A stretch of DNA of 64,000 nucleotides, taken from Oscillospiraceae bacterium. Its GTDB lineage: Bacteria; Bacillota; Clostridia; Oscillospirales; Oscillospiraceae. Shown here piece by piece: positions 26,250 through 34,095 of the stretch (positions are counted from its first letter, which is position 1; each line of letters starts with the position of its first letter). The notes under the pieces were generated by a model. The model searched no databases. It had not been told where the DNA came from and saw only the letters and a list, made by a program, of their open reading frames with translations. The translations under genes and the position numbers were made by a program. The DNA is taken from NCBI GenBank assembly GCA_020025425.1, contig JAHHSD010000002.1:41265-105264 (forward strand), written 5' to 3'.

Positions 26250-26278
26250 ATTTTATGGTCTGCACTTCCCTTTGTCAA
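26250..26278 (-). promoter_or_regulatory. Promoter of the cobalamin operon
   Basis: On the minus strand TTGACA (26278-26273), a 17-bp spacer and TAAAAT (26255-26250). The implied leader is only about 25 nt, too short for a B12 riboswitch. Confidence 0.7.
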
Positions 26279-26355
26279 GAAATTGGGTCGGCTTCGGATA
26301 AAACCCCGCTCCCCCGCATACCATGAAACAGAGTGACAGAAGGAGGGAGCTTGGG

Positions 26356-26898
26356 ATGGCGGAACAGTGGGAACTGGAGGGCGGCGGTCAGCTGACTGTC
26401 CGGGACCAGGGGGCGCGGGTGCTGCTGTCCGTGCGGCGGCCGATGGAGAAGGGCGGACTGTACAAGGCGTGGATCCGGGGCGGACAGGGAGAGCTGCTGC
26501 TGGGCACCCTGGCCCCGGAGAGCCAGGTCCTGACCCTGAACCGGACCCTGAGCCGCAGCACCCTGGAGCAGGCGGGCTGCTGGCCGGTCACCGGCGGGCG
26601 GACGGCCATGGCCTTCTCCTTTGACGGAACCACGGAACCGGCCGCGCGGACCGGCTGGCATTGGAGCTCATGTCCGGCCCAGCGGCTGGCTGATCCGGTG
26701 CTGGCCCAGTCGGCCGGGGAGTTGGGCCCCCTCCTCCTGCGGGAGGATGGAGAGGGCTTTCAGCTGGCCGCCCCCTTCGATCCCCGGCGGACCTTTCCCC
26801 TCACCGCCCTATTCTGCCTGGCCCAGACCGCCCAGATCGACGGTCAGACCCATGCGGTCTTTTCCTTTGACCGACAGGGACGGCCCAGGCTGCCTTAA
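26356..26898 (+). CDS. Hypothetical protein, divergent from the cobalamin operon
   Basis: 180 residues; I do not recognise a family. No signal peptide or membrane span. The N-terminal half looks like a small beta-rich domain (QLTVRDQGARVLLSVRRPMEKGGLYKAWI, then GELLLGTLAPESQVLTLNRTLSRSTLEQAG). The C-terminal half has a Pro/Arg-rich segment (PFDPRRTFPLTALFCLA). AAGGAGG about 9 nt upstream favours this ATG over 26323. It ends at a strong hairpin shared with the convergent kinase gene. Codon use is like the neighbours, so recent transfer is unlikely. Confidence 0.6.
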   Translation: MAEQWELEGGGQLTVRDQGARVLLSVRRPMEKGGLYKAWIRGGQGELLLGTLAPESQVLTLNRTLSRSTLEQAGCWPVTGGRTAMAFSFDGTTEPAARTGWHWSSCPAQRLADPVLAQSAGELGPLLLREDGEGFQLAAPFDPRRTFPLTALFCLAQTAQIDGQTHAVFSFDRQGRPRLP

Positions 26899-26932
26899 AA
26901 AGATGCCCGCCTGCATACACGCAGGCGGGCAT
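26896..26932 (-). terminator. Terminator of the BceAB-RS-type operon
   Basis: Perfect 12-bp stem ATGCCCGCCTGC / GCAGGCGGGCAT with a 6-nt loop. On the minus strand it is followed by TCTTTTTAA, so it chiefly ends the leftward kinase operon; the plus-strand T-run is weak. Confidence 0.8.
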
Positions 26933-26956
26933 TCAGCTTTCAGGCTGCTTGCAGCC

Positions 26957-27970
26957 TTACTCCTCCAGCACAGGGAATCGGATGGCCAGCTGAAAATACT
27001 TTCCCCACTCCGAGGCCGCTTCCAGCTTCAAATTGAGGTCGTCCGCCATCCTTTTTGTCAGATACAGCCCCATGCCGGTGGCTTTTTTGCGGCTGTCCGT
27101 GGAGTCCCCGGTAAAGCCCTTCTGGAAAATATAGGGCAGATCGTAGGGCTTGACCCCCGCTCCATTGTCGTGGATCAACAGGACCTCCTCCCGGGCGGTA
27201 TGCTCCAGGGAGATGGTGATCATGGGGGCCTCGCCGCTGTATTTGACCGCATTGCTGACGATCTGTGCCAGCATGAACCGGAGTCCTCTGCGATCTGTAA
27301 ACACGGTGCGGCGCCCCAGTGTATTCTGAATGACAAATCCTTTCTCTTCCAGAAGGGGGGCGTAATCCTCCAGAACCTCATCCAGCAGGTCAGTCAGACG
27401 CACCTCCTCAAACCGGTAATCCTTGGTGCTGCTCTTCAGCCGGGCATAGTAGAGCATCTGCGTCACATCCTCCTGAAGCTGGCTGCGCACATAGTCCAAT
27501 TTGGCGTGGAGGTTGGGCGGCATTTCATCGGCCCGGTTGTCCAGGAGCATGGTGAGCAGGCTGAGGGGCGTTTTGGCCTCATGGGCCCAGCTCTCCACAT
27601 ATTCCTCATAATCCCGCAGCTCCTCTGTGAGCCGGTTCAGCCGCAGCCGGCTGTCCCGCAGGACGGCTGCGAGGACCTGAAGCTGTTCCCGCTCCTGCCG
27701 GCTGACCACCCGAAGCAGCTTTTCCTCCCGGACTCCGTCCGGGTTTGACAAAAACGCCTGAAACAGCTTCTGTCTCCTGTTCTCCCGGAGGGTAACCGCC
27801 ATCAGCACCGCCGCAAACAGGATCAGGCTCCACAGCAGGATCACCCCGATCAGCGTGTGGAACCCCTCCGCATCGGACAGCCACAGGAGCAGTGCGGCGA
27901 ACAGGTCCACACTCAGCAGCAAAAAGAGCCAGGGCGCATATCGTTTCAGCGTGTTCCAAACCTGCTTCAC
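26957..27970 (-). CDS. BceS-type sensor histidine kinase
   Basis: 337 residues. Two N-terminal membrane helices (about 12-32 and 38-60) with almost no external loop, the mark of intramembrane-sensing kinases that read the state of a partner ABC transporter. H-box SWAHEAKTPLSLL with His-130; N-box QIVSNAVKYSGEAP; G-boxes HDNGAGVKPYDLPYIFQKGF and ATGMGLYL. Starts with GTG overlapping the response-regulator stop (GTGA). Together with the BceA/BceB-like genes upstream it forms a complete peptide-antibiotic sensing module. Confidence 0.92.
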   Translation of the reverse strand: MKQVWNTLKRYAPWLFLLLSVDLFAALLLWLSDAEGFHTLIGVILLWSLILFAAVLMAVTLRENRRQKLFQAFLSNPDGVREEKLLRVVSRQEREQLQVLAAVLRDSRLRLNRLTEELRDYEEYVESWAHEAKTPLSLLTMLLDNRADEMPPNLHAKLDYVRSQLQEDVTQMLYYARLKSSTKDYRFEEVRLTDLLDEVLEDYAPLLEEKGFVIQNTLGRRTVFTDRRGLRFMLAQIVSNAVKYSGEAPMITISLEHTAREEVLLIHDNGAGVKPYDLPYIFQKGFTGDSTDSRKKATGMGLYLTKRMADDLNLKLEAASEWGKYFQLAIRFPVLEE

Positions 27971-28644
27971 GGCTCCACCGGCCTTTCCAGGCGGTAGCCA
28001 AGCCCGCGCACAGCCACCACCTTCTGCTGCATCCCCAAATTTGCCATGGTCTTTTTCAGGCGGGTCAGGTTGACCTGCAAGGCGTTTTCGTCAATAAACT
28101 CCGTGGTGCCCCAGAGCGCGGTACACAGCTGCCGGGCCGTTACCGGCTCCTCGCCGCCGGCCAGGAGCATCTCCAGCAGCCTGCCCTGATTTTTGGGCAG
28201 CACCACCGAGGTGTTATGGAGATACAGGGTGTAGGTCCCCCGATCCAGCAGAAAGTCCTGTCCCTCCAGCAGATTGGCGCGGCCCTCGTACCGCTTGAGC
28301 AGGTTGGAGATCCTGGCCAGCAGTCTCTCCCTGCGGCAGGGCTTTGTGAGGTACTCGTCGGCCCCCAGCCGGAGGGCCTGCAATTCATCCTGCATCTGAT
28401 CCCTGGAGGTGAGGACCAGGACCGGAATGGGCGTTTTCTGCTTCAGGTCCCGGCAGATCTGAAAGCCGCTGATTCCCGGAAGATTGAGGTCCAGGATCAC
28501 AAGATCGGGGACGAGGGCTGTCAGCTGCTCCACAGCATCTTCAAATGCTGTCAGTTCCAGCGGGGTATATCCGGACTTTTTCAAAATATCACAGAGTTCC
28601 TCCCGGATATAGGCCTCATCCTCCACAACTGCAATTCGCTTCAC
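27967..28644 (-). CDS. BceR-type OmpR-family response regulator
   Basis: 225 residues. Receiver domain 1-115 with acidic pocket VVEDE, phospho-acceptor Asp-52 (VILDLNLPG), Thr/Ser VLVLTSRD and Lys in YLTKPC. The OmpR/PhoB winged helix covers about 125-225 (ALWGTTEFIDENALQVNLTR, VRGLGYRLE). The GTG at 28644 is preceded by AGGAGG at normal spacing. An ATG at 28665 that overlaps the permease stop (ATGA) lies upstream of that site and would add seven unusual residues. Probable target: the ABC operon promoter at 31540-31584. Confidence 0.92.
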   Translation of the reverse strand: MKRIAVVEDEAYIREELCDILKKSGYTPLELTAFEDAVEQLTALVPDLVILDLNLPGISGFQICRDLKQKTPIPVLVLTSRDQMQDELQALRLGADEYLTKPCRRERLLARISNLLKRYEGRANLLEGQDFLLDRGTYTLYLHNTSVVLPKNQGRLLEMLLAGGEEPVTARQLCTALWGTTEFIDENALQVNLTRLKKTMANLGMQQKVVAVRGLGYRLERPVEP

Positions 28645-28661
28645 CACAGCCCCCTCCTCCC

Positions 28662-30749
28662 TCATTCTTCTCTCTGCGGCTGCATCAGGGTCAGCAGGTA
28701 CCGGTCGCTGGACCGCTTGATGACACTCATATAGAGATATTCTACTACACAAAGCAGAAAAATAACAGCGGCAGAAATGACCAGCATTTTCCCCTGTGCA
28801 TCCCGCGCATAGGAGGAGAGGATCCCGGCAAACAGCGCCTTGACCCCAAACAGGCTGCTGACGGCAGCAACCAGGACCGGCAGTCCCATAAACCAGCTGA
28901 TCTGCTTTCGCGCGGACTGACAGATCGTCTCGTAGCCAGCACCCAGACGCACCAGGGTCTGATATCTGCGGCCTGTCTTGCGCTGGCTCATCAGGAACTG
29001 GACCCCCATGATGGTGTTGGCCACCACCAGGAAGATGATGGCGAGATAGCTGGTAATGTAGCTGGCCGCCACCATATAAAAGAGCTGTCTGCCCATGTTC
29101 TGGAGATAGCTCTCATACCGGAGACAGCTCTCCTCCAGGCCGATCCGGTCCAGCTGATCGTTCATGGCGGAAACAGCACTCATAAAGCCCACCCCGTCGG
29201 TGGTCTCCTGACTCAGAATGCCGTTGACATAGACACTGTACCGGCCCTGTGTATTATAGAAAAACTGCTCATCCGGCAGGATCAGGGCAAAAGACAGGGT
29301 GATGGAGCGGTCGGTCACCAGATTGGTGGTCTGGAGGTTTCCGGTCAGATACAGTGTATGTCCGTCCAGCTGTGTCTCCGGGTGGGCGGCAAGGATCTGG
29401 TTCAGCATGGCGATTCGCTCCGCATCCATAAAATCGGCGGAGATGTAGACCGCCGCTTCATCGGGCCGGAGGTTCAGCGTGGGCTTTCCGGCCAGCTCCA
29501 GCAGCTTGTTGTAGTCCGACAGGCAGATGACATAGGGCTTCTCCACATAGCTCAGATTGTTGAGCAGAATGTCCCGCGCCCGTGATTCCGGGCGCTGTGC
29601 AAGGGCATTCATCACCGATTCCATCTGAAAAACGCCCTCATATTCGTCCGTGGTTCGTATATTTCCCAGCCGCATGGGAAACAGCTGCGCAAAGCAGCCC
29701 TCCAGCTGGTGTTCCTTCAGAACGGTCTGCACCTTGGGAAAAATCTCCTCCGGGGGAATGTCCTCATAATTATCAAAGGTATAGTCCATCACATGGGAAT
29801 CCCCCTGGGCATTGGTCCCGGCAATGCCCAGCCCCGCCCCGAAGCAGCACAGGGCCGCCAGGATCAGCAGGGAGCTGATGGCCATGGAGGTGGACTGCCG
29901 AATGACATTTTCCTGGATCTGGCGGAAATTGAATACATGAAGCTTCCGGTTGGCGTTCCCCGCCCGGACCAGCAGCGCAATGAATGCGCGCATACCATAA
30001 AAAAGGAGAATGGTTCCCATCATCCCAGACAGCAGGGTCAGCAGCATCATTTTCGCGCTCTGCCACGCAGCGCCCCGGATGGCCATGGCATAGGCCGCCG
30101 CCAGCAGGAGCACGCCGCAGACCGCGGCAGCGGCATACACCCCAGCGGGCTTCTGCTTTTTGGCCCCGTGGGGGGTGTCTGCCAGCAGCGAGCCGATCTC
30201 CTGGCAGCTGATCTGTCCGCTCAGGATCAGAAAGGCGGCCAGCTTGATGGCCAGAAAGCCTGCGACAGTAAGGCCCAGGGCGGGAAGGGACAGGGTAAAC
30301 TGATGTCCGATGATCCCCATTCCCACCAGCTTGGCGGTGACAAGGCTGATCAGCTCCGAGAGCAGGACGGCCACAGGCAGTCCAATGGCCAGGGCCAGGA
30401 CGCTGCTCACCAGGTCCTCTGCAAGGAGCATGGCGAAAAGCCTGCCCCGGCCCATGCCCATCATCAGATAGACGCCAAATTCGTGTCTGCGGCGCTGAAG
30501 CTGGTATTTGCAGGCGAAATAGATCAGGAAAAACAGGATCCCCAGGGTCATCACATAGAAAACCGGGACCATCAGCAGCAGCCGGTCCACCGCATCACTT
30601 TCCATCTTTTTCAGGAAAACCATGACGTCCTGATTGGAGATGGAGAGGATGATATAAAACGCCACAATGGAGATCACAAGGGAGCTGAAAAACAGTCCGT
30701 TTTCCTTTCGGCTGCGCCTGCTGTTCCGAAAAATCAGATCAGAGAACAT
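28662..30749 (-). CDS. BceB-type ABC transporter permease (FtsX-like)
   Basis: 695 residues. Ten predicted membrane helices and one large external domain (about residues 310-520) between helices 7 and 8, the layout of BceB/VraG permeases that remove bacitracin, nisin or other lipid II-cycle peptides from their target and signal to the kinase. FtsX-domain text includes the early YQLQRRRHEFGVYLMMGMGR and the repeat in the second half (VGVQFLMSQRKTGRRYQTLVRLG pattern). Starts 11 nt inside the ATPase gene and overlaps the next reading frame at its stop. Confidence 0.9.
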   Translation of the reverse strand: MFSDLIFRNSRRSRKENGLFFSSLVISIVAFYIILSISNQDVMVFLKKMESDAVDRLLLMVPVFYVMTLGILFFLIYFACKYQLQRRRHEFGVYLMMGMGRGRLFAMLLAEDLVSSVLALAIGLPVAVLLSELISLVTAKLVGMGIIGHQFTLSLPALGLTVAGFLAIKLAAFLILSGQISCQEIGSLLADTPHGAKKQKPAGVYAAAAVCGVLLLAAAYAMAIRGAAWQSAKMMLLTLLSGMMGTILLFYGMRAFIALLVRAGNANRKLHVFNFRQIQENVIRQSTSMAISSLLILAALCCFGAGLGIAGTNAQGDSHVMDYTFDNYEDIPPEEIFPKVQTVLKEHQLEGCFAQLFPMRLGNIRTTDEYEGVFQMESVMNALAQRPESRARDILLNNLSYVEKPYVICLSDYNKLLELAGKPTLNLRPDEAAVYISADFMDAERIAMLNQILAAHPETQLDGHTLYLTGNLQTTNLVTDRSITLSFALILPDEQFFYNTQGRYSVYVNGILSQETTDGVGFMSAVSAMNDQLDRIGLEESCLRYESYLQNMGRQLFYMVAASYITSYLAIIFLVVANTIMGVQFLMSQRKTGRRYQTLVRLGAGYETICQSARKQISWFMGLPVLVAAVSSLFGVKALFAGILSSYARDAQGKMLVISAAVIFLLCVVEYLYMSVIKRSSDRYLLTLMQPQREE

Positions 30750-31506
30750 TGCAGCTGCCTCCCCCCAGTTGGGCCATGACCTTCAGGATGCGCTCATAAA
30801 AGGCTCTCTGGGTCTCATCGCCCCGGCGGAGCTCGTGGAAGATCACGCCGTCCTGAATAAAGAGGATCCGTTTGCAGAAGCTGGCCGCGTTGGAGTCGTG
30901 GGTCACCATCAGAATGGTGGCCTGCTCGTCCCGGTTGAGGCCCGCCAGCTTTTCCATGATGTTCTTCGCATTTTTGGAATCCAGCGCGCCGGTGGGCTCG
31001 TCGGCCAGGATGATGTTCGGGTGAAGGATCAGCGCCCGGGCGGTGGCCACCCGCTGCCGCTGTCCGCCGGACATCTGTGTGGGGAATTTGTCCAGCACAT
31101 CGGTGATCTCCAGATAGTCCGCCAGCTGCTCCAGGCGCAGCCTGCTCTCTTTCTCCGGTACGCCGTGGAGCGAGGTGGGCAGCAGGATATTCTCCCGGCC
31201 GGTCAGATTGTCCAGCAGCTCAAAGTTCTGGAACAGGTAGCCCACCTTTTTCCCCCGATAATCGGCCAGCGCCTTTCCTTTGAGGGAATTCAGCTGCTCC
31301 CCCTCCATCACGATGCTGCCGCCGCTGGGCTGAATGACCGTTGCGATGCAGTTGAGCAGCGTGGACTTTCCGGAGCCGCTGCTCCCCATGATGCCCAGAA
31401 ATTCTCCGGGCATGACCTGAAAGGTGATCCCGTTCAGCGCCTTGGTCTGATTGGGCACCGTTCCGTAAATCTTGGTCAGGTTTTCAATATTCAAAATCGG
31501 TTCCAT
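30739..31506 (-). CDS. BceA-type ABC transporter ATP-binding protein
   Basis: 255 residues. Walker A GSSGSGKST (about 42-50), Q-loop GYLFQNFELL, signature MSGGQRQR, Walker B IILADEPTGALD, and switch His in MVTHD. The long insert-free MacB/LolD-like fold with a C-terminal extension is typical of peptide-antibiotic transporters. First gene of the four-gene module; specificity for a given antibiotic is not predictable from the ATPase. Confidence 0.93.
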   Translation of the reverse strand: MEPILNIENLTKIYGTVPNQTKALNGITFQVMPGEFLGIMGSSGSGKSTLLNCIATVIQPSGGSIVMEGEQLNSLKGKALADYRGKKVGYLFQNFELLDNLTGRENILLPTSLHGVPEKESRLRLEQLADYLEITDVLDKFPTQMSGGQRQRVATARALILHPNIILADEPTGALDSKNAKNIMEKLAGLNRDEQATILMVTHDSNAASFCKRILFIQDGVIFHELRRGDETQRAFYERILKVMAQLGGGSCNVL

Positions 31507-31539
31507 TGGATGACCCCCTATGCTTTATCTTACATCCCC

Positions 31540-31584
31540 ATAATAGCATAGGCGGTATGGGAATCATACTTACAATCCCTGTAA
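31540..31584 (-). promoter_or_regulatory. Promoter region of the Bce-type operon with an inverted-repeat operator
   Basis: A perfect dyad TTACA-N5-TGTAA lies at 31570-31584, just upstream of a weak -35 and a TATTAT -10 (31545-31540). BceR-type regulators are reported to bind TNACA-N4-TGTAA, so this is close but with one extra base in the centre. The position upstream of a poor -35 fits activation by the neighbouring response regulator. Confidence 0.5.
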
Positions 31585-31595
31585 TGTTCCGGGCG

Positions 31596-31633
31596 GCAAA
31601 AAGGCCTGCCGTCTGCAAACGCAGACAGCAGGC
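31596..31633 (-). terminator. Terminator of the ilv operon
   Basis: Stem GCCTGCCGTCTGC / GCAGACAGCAGGC with one mismatch and AAAC loop. On the minus strand it is followed by CTTTTTG. It lies 35 nt after ilvA. Confidence 0.75.
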
Positions 31634-31668
31634 TTTGATACTTCTTCGCAGACGATACGGCCCTTCGG

Positions 31669-32874
31669 TCAGGGCGTCTGCTCCAGCAGGTGGAACCCCT
31701 TGTTCCGCAGGGTGGAGCGGATCTGCTGGATCTGCTCGGCGTCGCGGGTCTCCAGCTCCAGGCGCAGGTAGCAGCCGTTGATGGCGCTGCCCTCGTTGGC
31801 GCGCTCGTGGTGGACCGAGATGACGTTTCCGCCCAGCTCCGCAATGATGCGGGAGACGTCCAGCAGCTGCCCGGGCTTATCCACCAGCTCGATGGTGAGC
31901 TGGCAGTTGCGGCCGCTCATCAGAAGGCCGCGCTTGATCACCCGGGAGAGGATGGTCACATCAATGTTTCCGCCGGAGACGATGCAGACCACCTTTTTCC
32001 CTGCGATGGGCAGCTTATGGAACATGGCGGCAGCCACGCTGGCCGCGCCGGCGCCCTCGGCCACCAGCTTCTGCTGCTCCATCAGCGCCAGGATGGCGGC
32101 GGAGATCTCATCATCGGTGACTGTGACGATCTCGTCCACATAGTCCCGGCACAGCTGATAGGTCAGATCGCCGGGGCGCTTGACGGCAATGCCGTCGGCC
32201 ATGGTGGACACATTGGGCAGGGCGTCCACACACCCCTTCTTCAGGGCGGAGAACATGCTGGCCGCACCGGCGGCCTCCACACCGTATACCTTAATATTGG
32301 GATTGAGGGATTTCAGCACAAAGGCGATGCCGGAAATCAGGCCGCCGCCGCCCACGGGTACGATGACCGCATCCAGGTCGGGCAGCTGATTGCACAGCTC
32401 CAGGGCGATGGTCCCCTGCCCCGCAATCACCTGTTCGTCATCAAAGGGGTGGATGAAGGTATAGCCCTTCTCGTCCCGCAGCTCCAGAGCTTTGGCATAG
32501 GCGTCGTCGTAGCAGCCGTTTACCATGCACACCTCGGCTCCGTAGCTGCGGGTGGCCTCCACCTTGGAAATGGGGGCGGTATCGGGCAGACAGATGACGG
32601 ACTGGATGCCGTTTTCCCGGGCGGCCAGGGCCACGCCCTGGGCGTGATTTCCCGCCGAGCAGGCCACCACCCCCCGCGCCTTTTCCTCCTCGGACAGCTG
32701 GGACATTTTGTAGTAGGCCCCCCGGACCTTGAAGGAGCCGGTGACCTGGAGATTCTCTGTTTTCAGAAAAATCTCCGCGTCGCTGTAAATATGGTGCGCC
32801 GGGATGATATCGGTCTTGCGCACGGCGTCCTTGAGCACATAACTGGCGTGATAAACTTTGTCCAGTGTCAGCAT
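31669..32874 (-). CDS. ilvA: Threonine ammonia-lyase with C-terminal ACT domain
   Basis: 401 residues. PLP-dependent fold type II: Lys-49 in TGSFKVRGA, SAGNHAQGVA, PVGGGGLISGIA (phosphate site) and VVCIVSGGN. Residues about 325-401 are a single ACT-type domain (CQLTIELVDKPGQLLDV). It converts threonine to 2-oxobutyrate, the entry to isoleucine. The short form with one ACT domain resembles the so-called catabolic/Corynebacterium-length enzymes. Being last in an ilv operon argues for a biosynthetic role. Its ATG lies 7 nt inside the upstream ATPase gene. Confidence 0.93.
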   Translation of the reverse strand: MLTLDKVYHASYVLKDAVRKTDIIPAHHIYSDAEIFLKTENLQVTGSFKVRGAYYKMSQLSEEEKARGVVACSAGNHAQGVALAARENGIQSVICLPDTAPISKVEATRSYGAEVCMVNGCYDDAYAKALELRDEKGYTFIHPFDDEQVIAGQGTIALELCNQLPDLDAVIVPVGGGGLISGIAFVLKSLNPNIKVYGVEAAGAASMFSALKKGCVDALPNVSTMADGIAVKRPGDLTYQLCRDYVDEIVTVTDDEISAAILALMEQQKLVAEGAGAASVAAAMFHKLPIAGKKVVCIVSGGNIDVTILSRVIKRGLLMSGRNCQLTIELVDKPGQLLDVSRIIAELGGNVISVHHERANEGSAINGCYLRLELETRDAEQIQQIRSTLRNKGFHLLEQTP

Positions 32875-34079
32875 AATGATAAATCCTCCCCACAGTTGAC
32901 GGTCAGTAAGTAATTGGTAAACTGCTCGGCTGTTCTGGGGGAGCGCCCGCCTTTTTCCAAAGCAAACGTCTCGGCCTGCCGATCCAGCTCGTTCTGGTCC
33001 ATTGTGACGCCCTTTTGCAGCGCCAGCGCGTGGACGATCTGCAAATAGAGGGCCTTTCCCGGGACGGAGAACAGAACGGTAAGACCGAACCGATCTGCCA
33101 GCGACATGGTCTCCTGAATGGAGTCCCGCAGATGGAGCTCGTCGCCCTCCCGGTCAGAGAAATTCTCCTTGACCAGGTGGCGGCGGTTACTGGTGGCATA
33201 CACCACCACATTGGAGGAGCGAACACAGGAGGAGCCCTCCAAAATTCCCTTCAGCGCATGAAAATCATCGTCGTTGCTCTGAAAGGACAGATCATCAATG
33301 AAGATGATGAATTTCAGGGGATTTTCCTGGAGCCGGGCCATCAGCTCGGGCAGGGCCCGCAGCTGATTTTTTTGCAGCTCCACCAGCCGCAGCCCGTCCT
33401 TCGCATAGAGGTTGGTCACGGCCTTCACCGTGGAGGACTTGCCCGTCCCGGCGTCTCCGTAAAGGAGCATGTTGGCGGCGGGGAGCCCCAGCATCAGTGC
33501 TCCGGTGTTCTCCGCCACCTGCTGCCGCTGGGCCTCGTAGCCGCTGAGCATCTCCAGGGTGGTGGCATCGGCGGGACAGGCGGGCACCAGCTCCCCCTCC
33601 CTCAGGCGGAACATGGTGTGCTCCGCAAACATGCCCCAGCCCGTCTTGCCCACATTTGCTGTCTGGCGGTGGTACTCCGCCGCAAAGTCCAGCTCACAGG
33701 TCTCGTATCCCGGGAGCGGGGCAGGGCAGCCCACCATGGCCTGGAGCCGCTCACTGGTGAGCCGGGCCAGCTGATCCAGCAGAGCCAGCTCCCGCTCCAC
33801 ACACTCCGCCAGCACCGGCGGGATGGGCCTGCCCATGGCCAGCAGGCGCAGATAGACCGTCTCGCTCCTTACGGCCTCTTTTAAGAGATAGCGGGAGAAG
33901 TTGAACTCCCGGGCATAAAGTGCGGAGATAAACCTGGTGTAGCAGGCCGCCCGCCGGGACATCTCCCCTTCCGGGGTTCTCAGCAGCTCGGCCAGGGCGG
34001 AGAGCACAGGGCCCTCCATCAGAGTGCGGAACACCACCGCCGTATCCATCGCTAAGGAGAGGGTTTGCATCTGGTCCAA
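32868..34079 (-). CDS. DUF815-family AAA ATPase embedded in the ilv operon
   Basis: About 403 residues. Walker A GDAGTGKSS (about 208-216), Walker B FIIFIDDLSF (about 257-266) and downstream VVYATSNRRHLV and DRFGLTVLF match the DUF815 family of single-domain AAA proteins. The N-terminal 190 residues are helical and poorly conserved. The role is unknown; it is not a known step of branched-chain synthesis. AAGGAGG at 34088-34094 points to TTG at 34079 (8-nt spacing) as the start; ATG at 34070 is the alternative. It sits between ilvD and ilvA with an overlap on the ilvA side. Confidence 0.8.
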   Translation of the reverse strand: MDQMQTLSLAMDTAVVFRTLMEGPVLSALAELLRTPEGEMSRRAACYTRFISALYAREFNFSRYLLKEAVRSETVYLRLLAMGRPIPPVLAECVERELALLDQLARLTSERLQAMVGCPAPLPGYETCELDFAAEYHRQTANVGKTGWGMFAEHTMFRLREGELVPACPADATTLEMLSGYEAQRQQVAENTGALMLGLPAANMLLYGDAGTGKSSTVKAVTNLYAKDGLRLVELQKNQLRALPELMARLQENPLKFIIFIDDLSFQSNDDDFHALKGILEGSSCVRSSNVVVYATSNRRHLVKENFSDREGDELHLRDSIQETMSLADRFGLTVLFSVPGKALYLQIVHALALQKGVTMDQNELDRQAETFALEKGGRSPRTAEQFTNYLLTVNCGEDLSLC

Positions 34080-34095
34080 GGGAAGGACCTCCTTG

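Noticed and set aside
26219..26355. Possible B12 riboswitch before cbiD.
   Set aside because: No B12-box-like GCCACTG motif or helical junction is visible, and the promoter is too close to the start codon.
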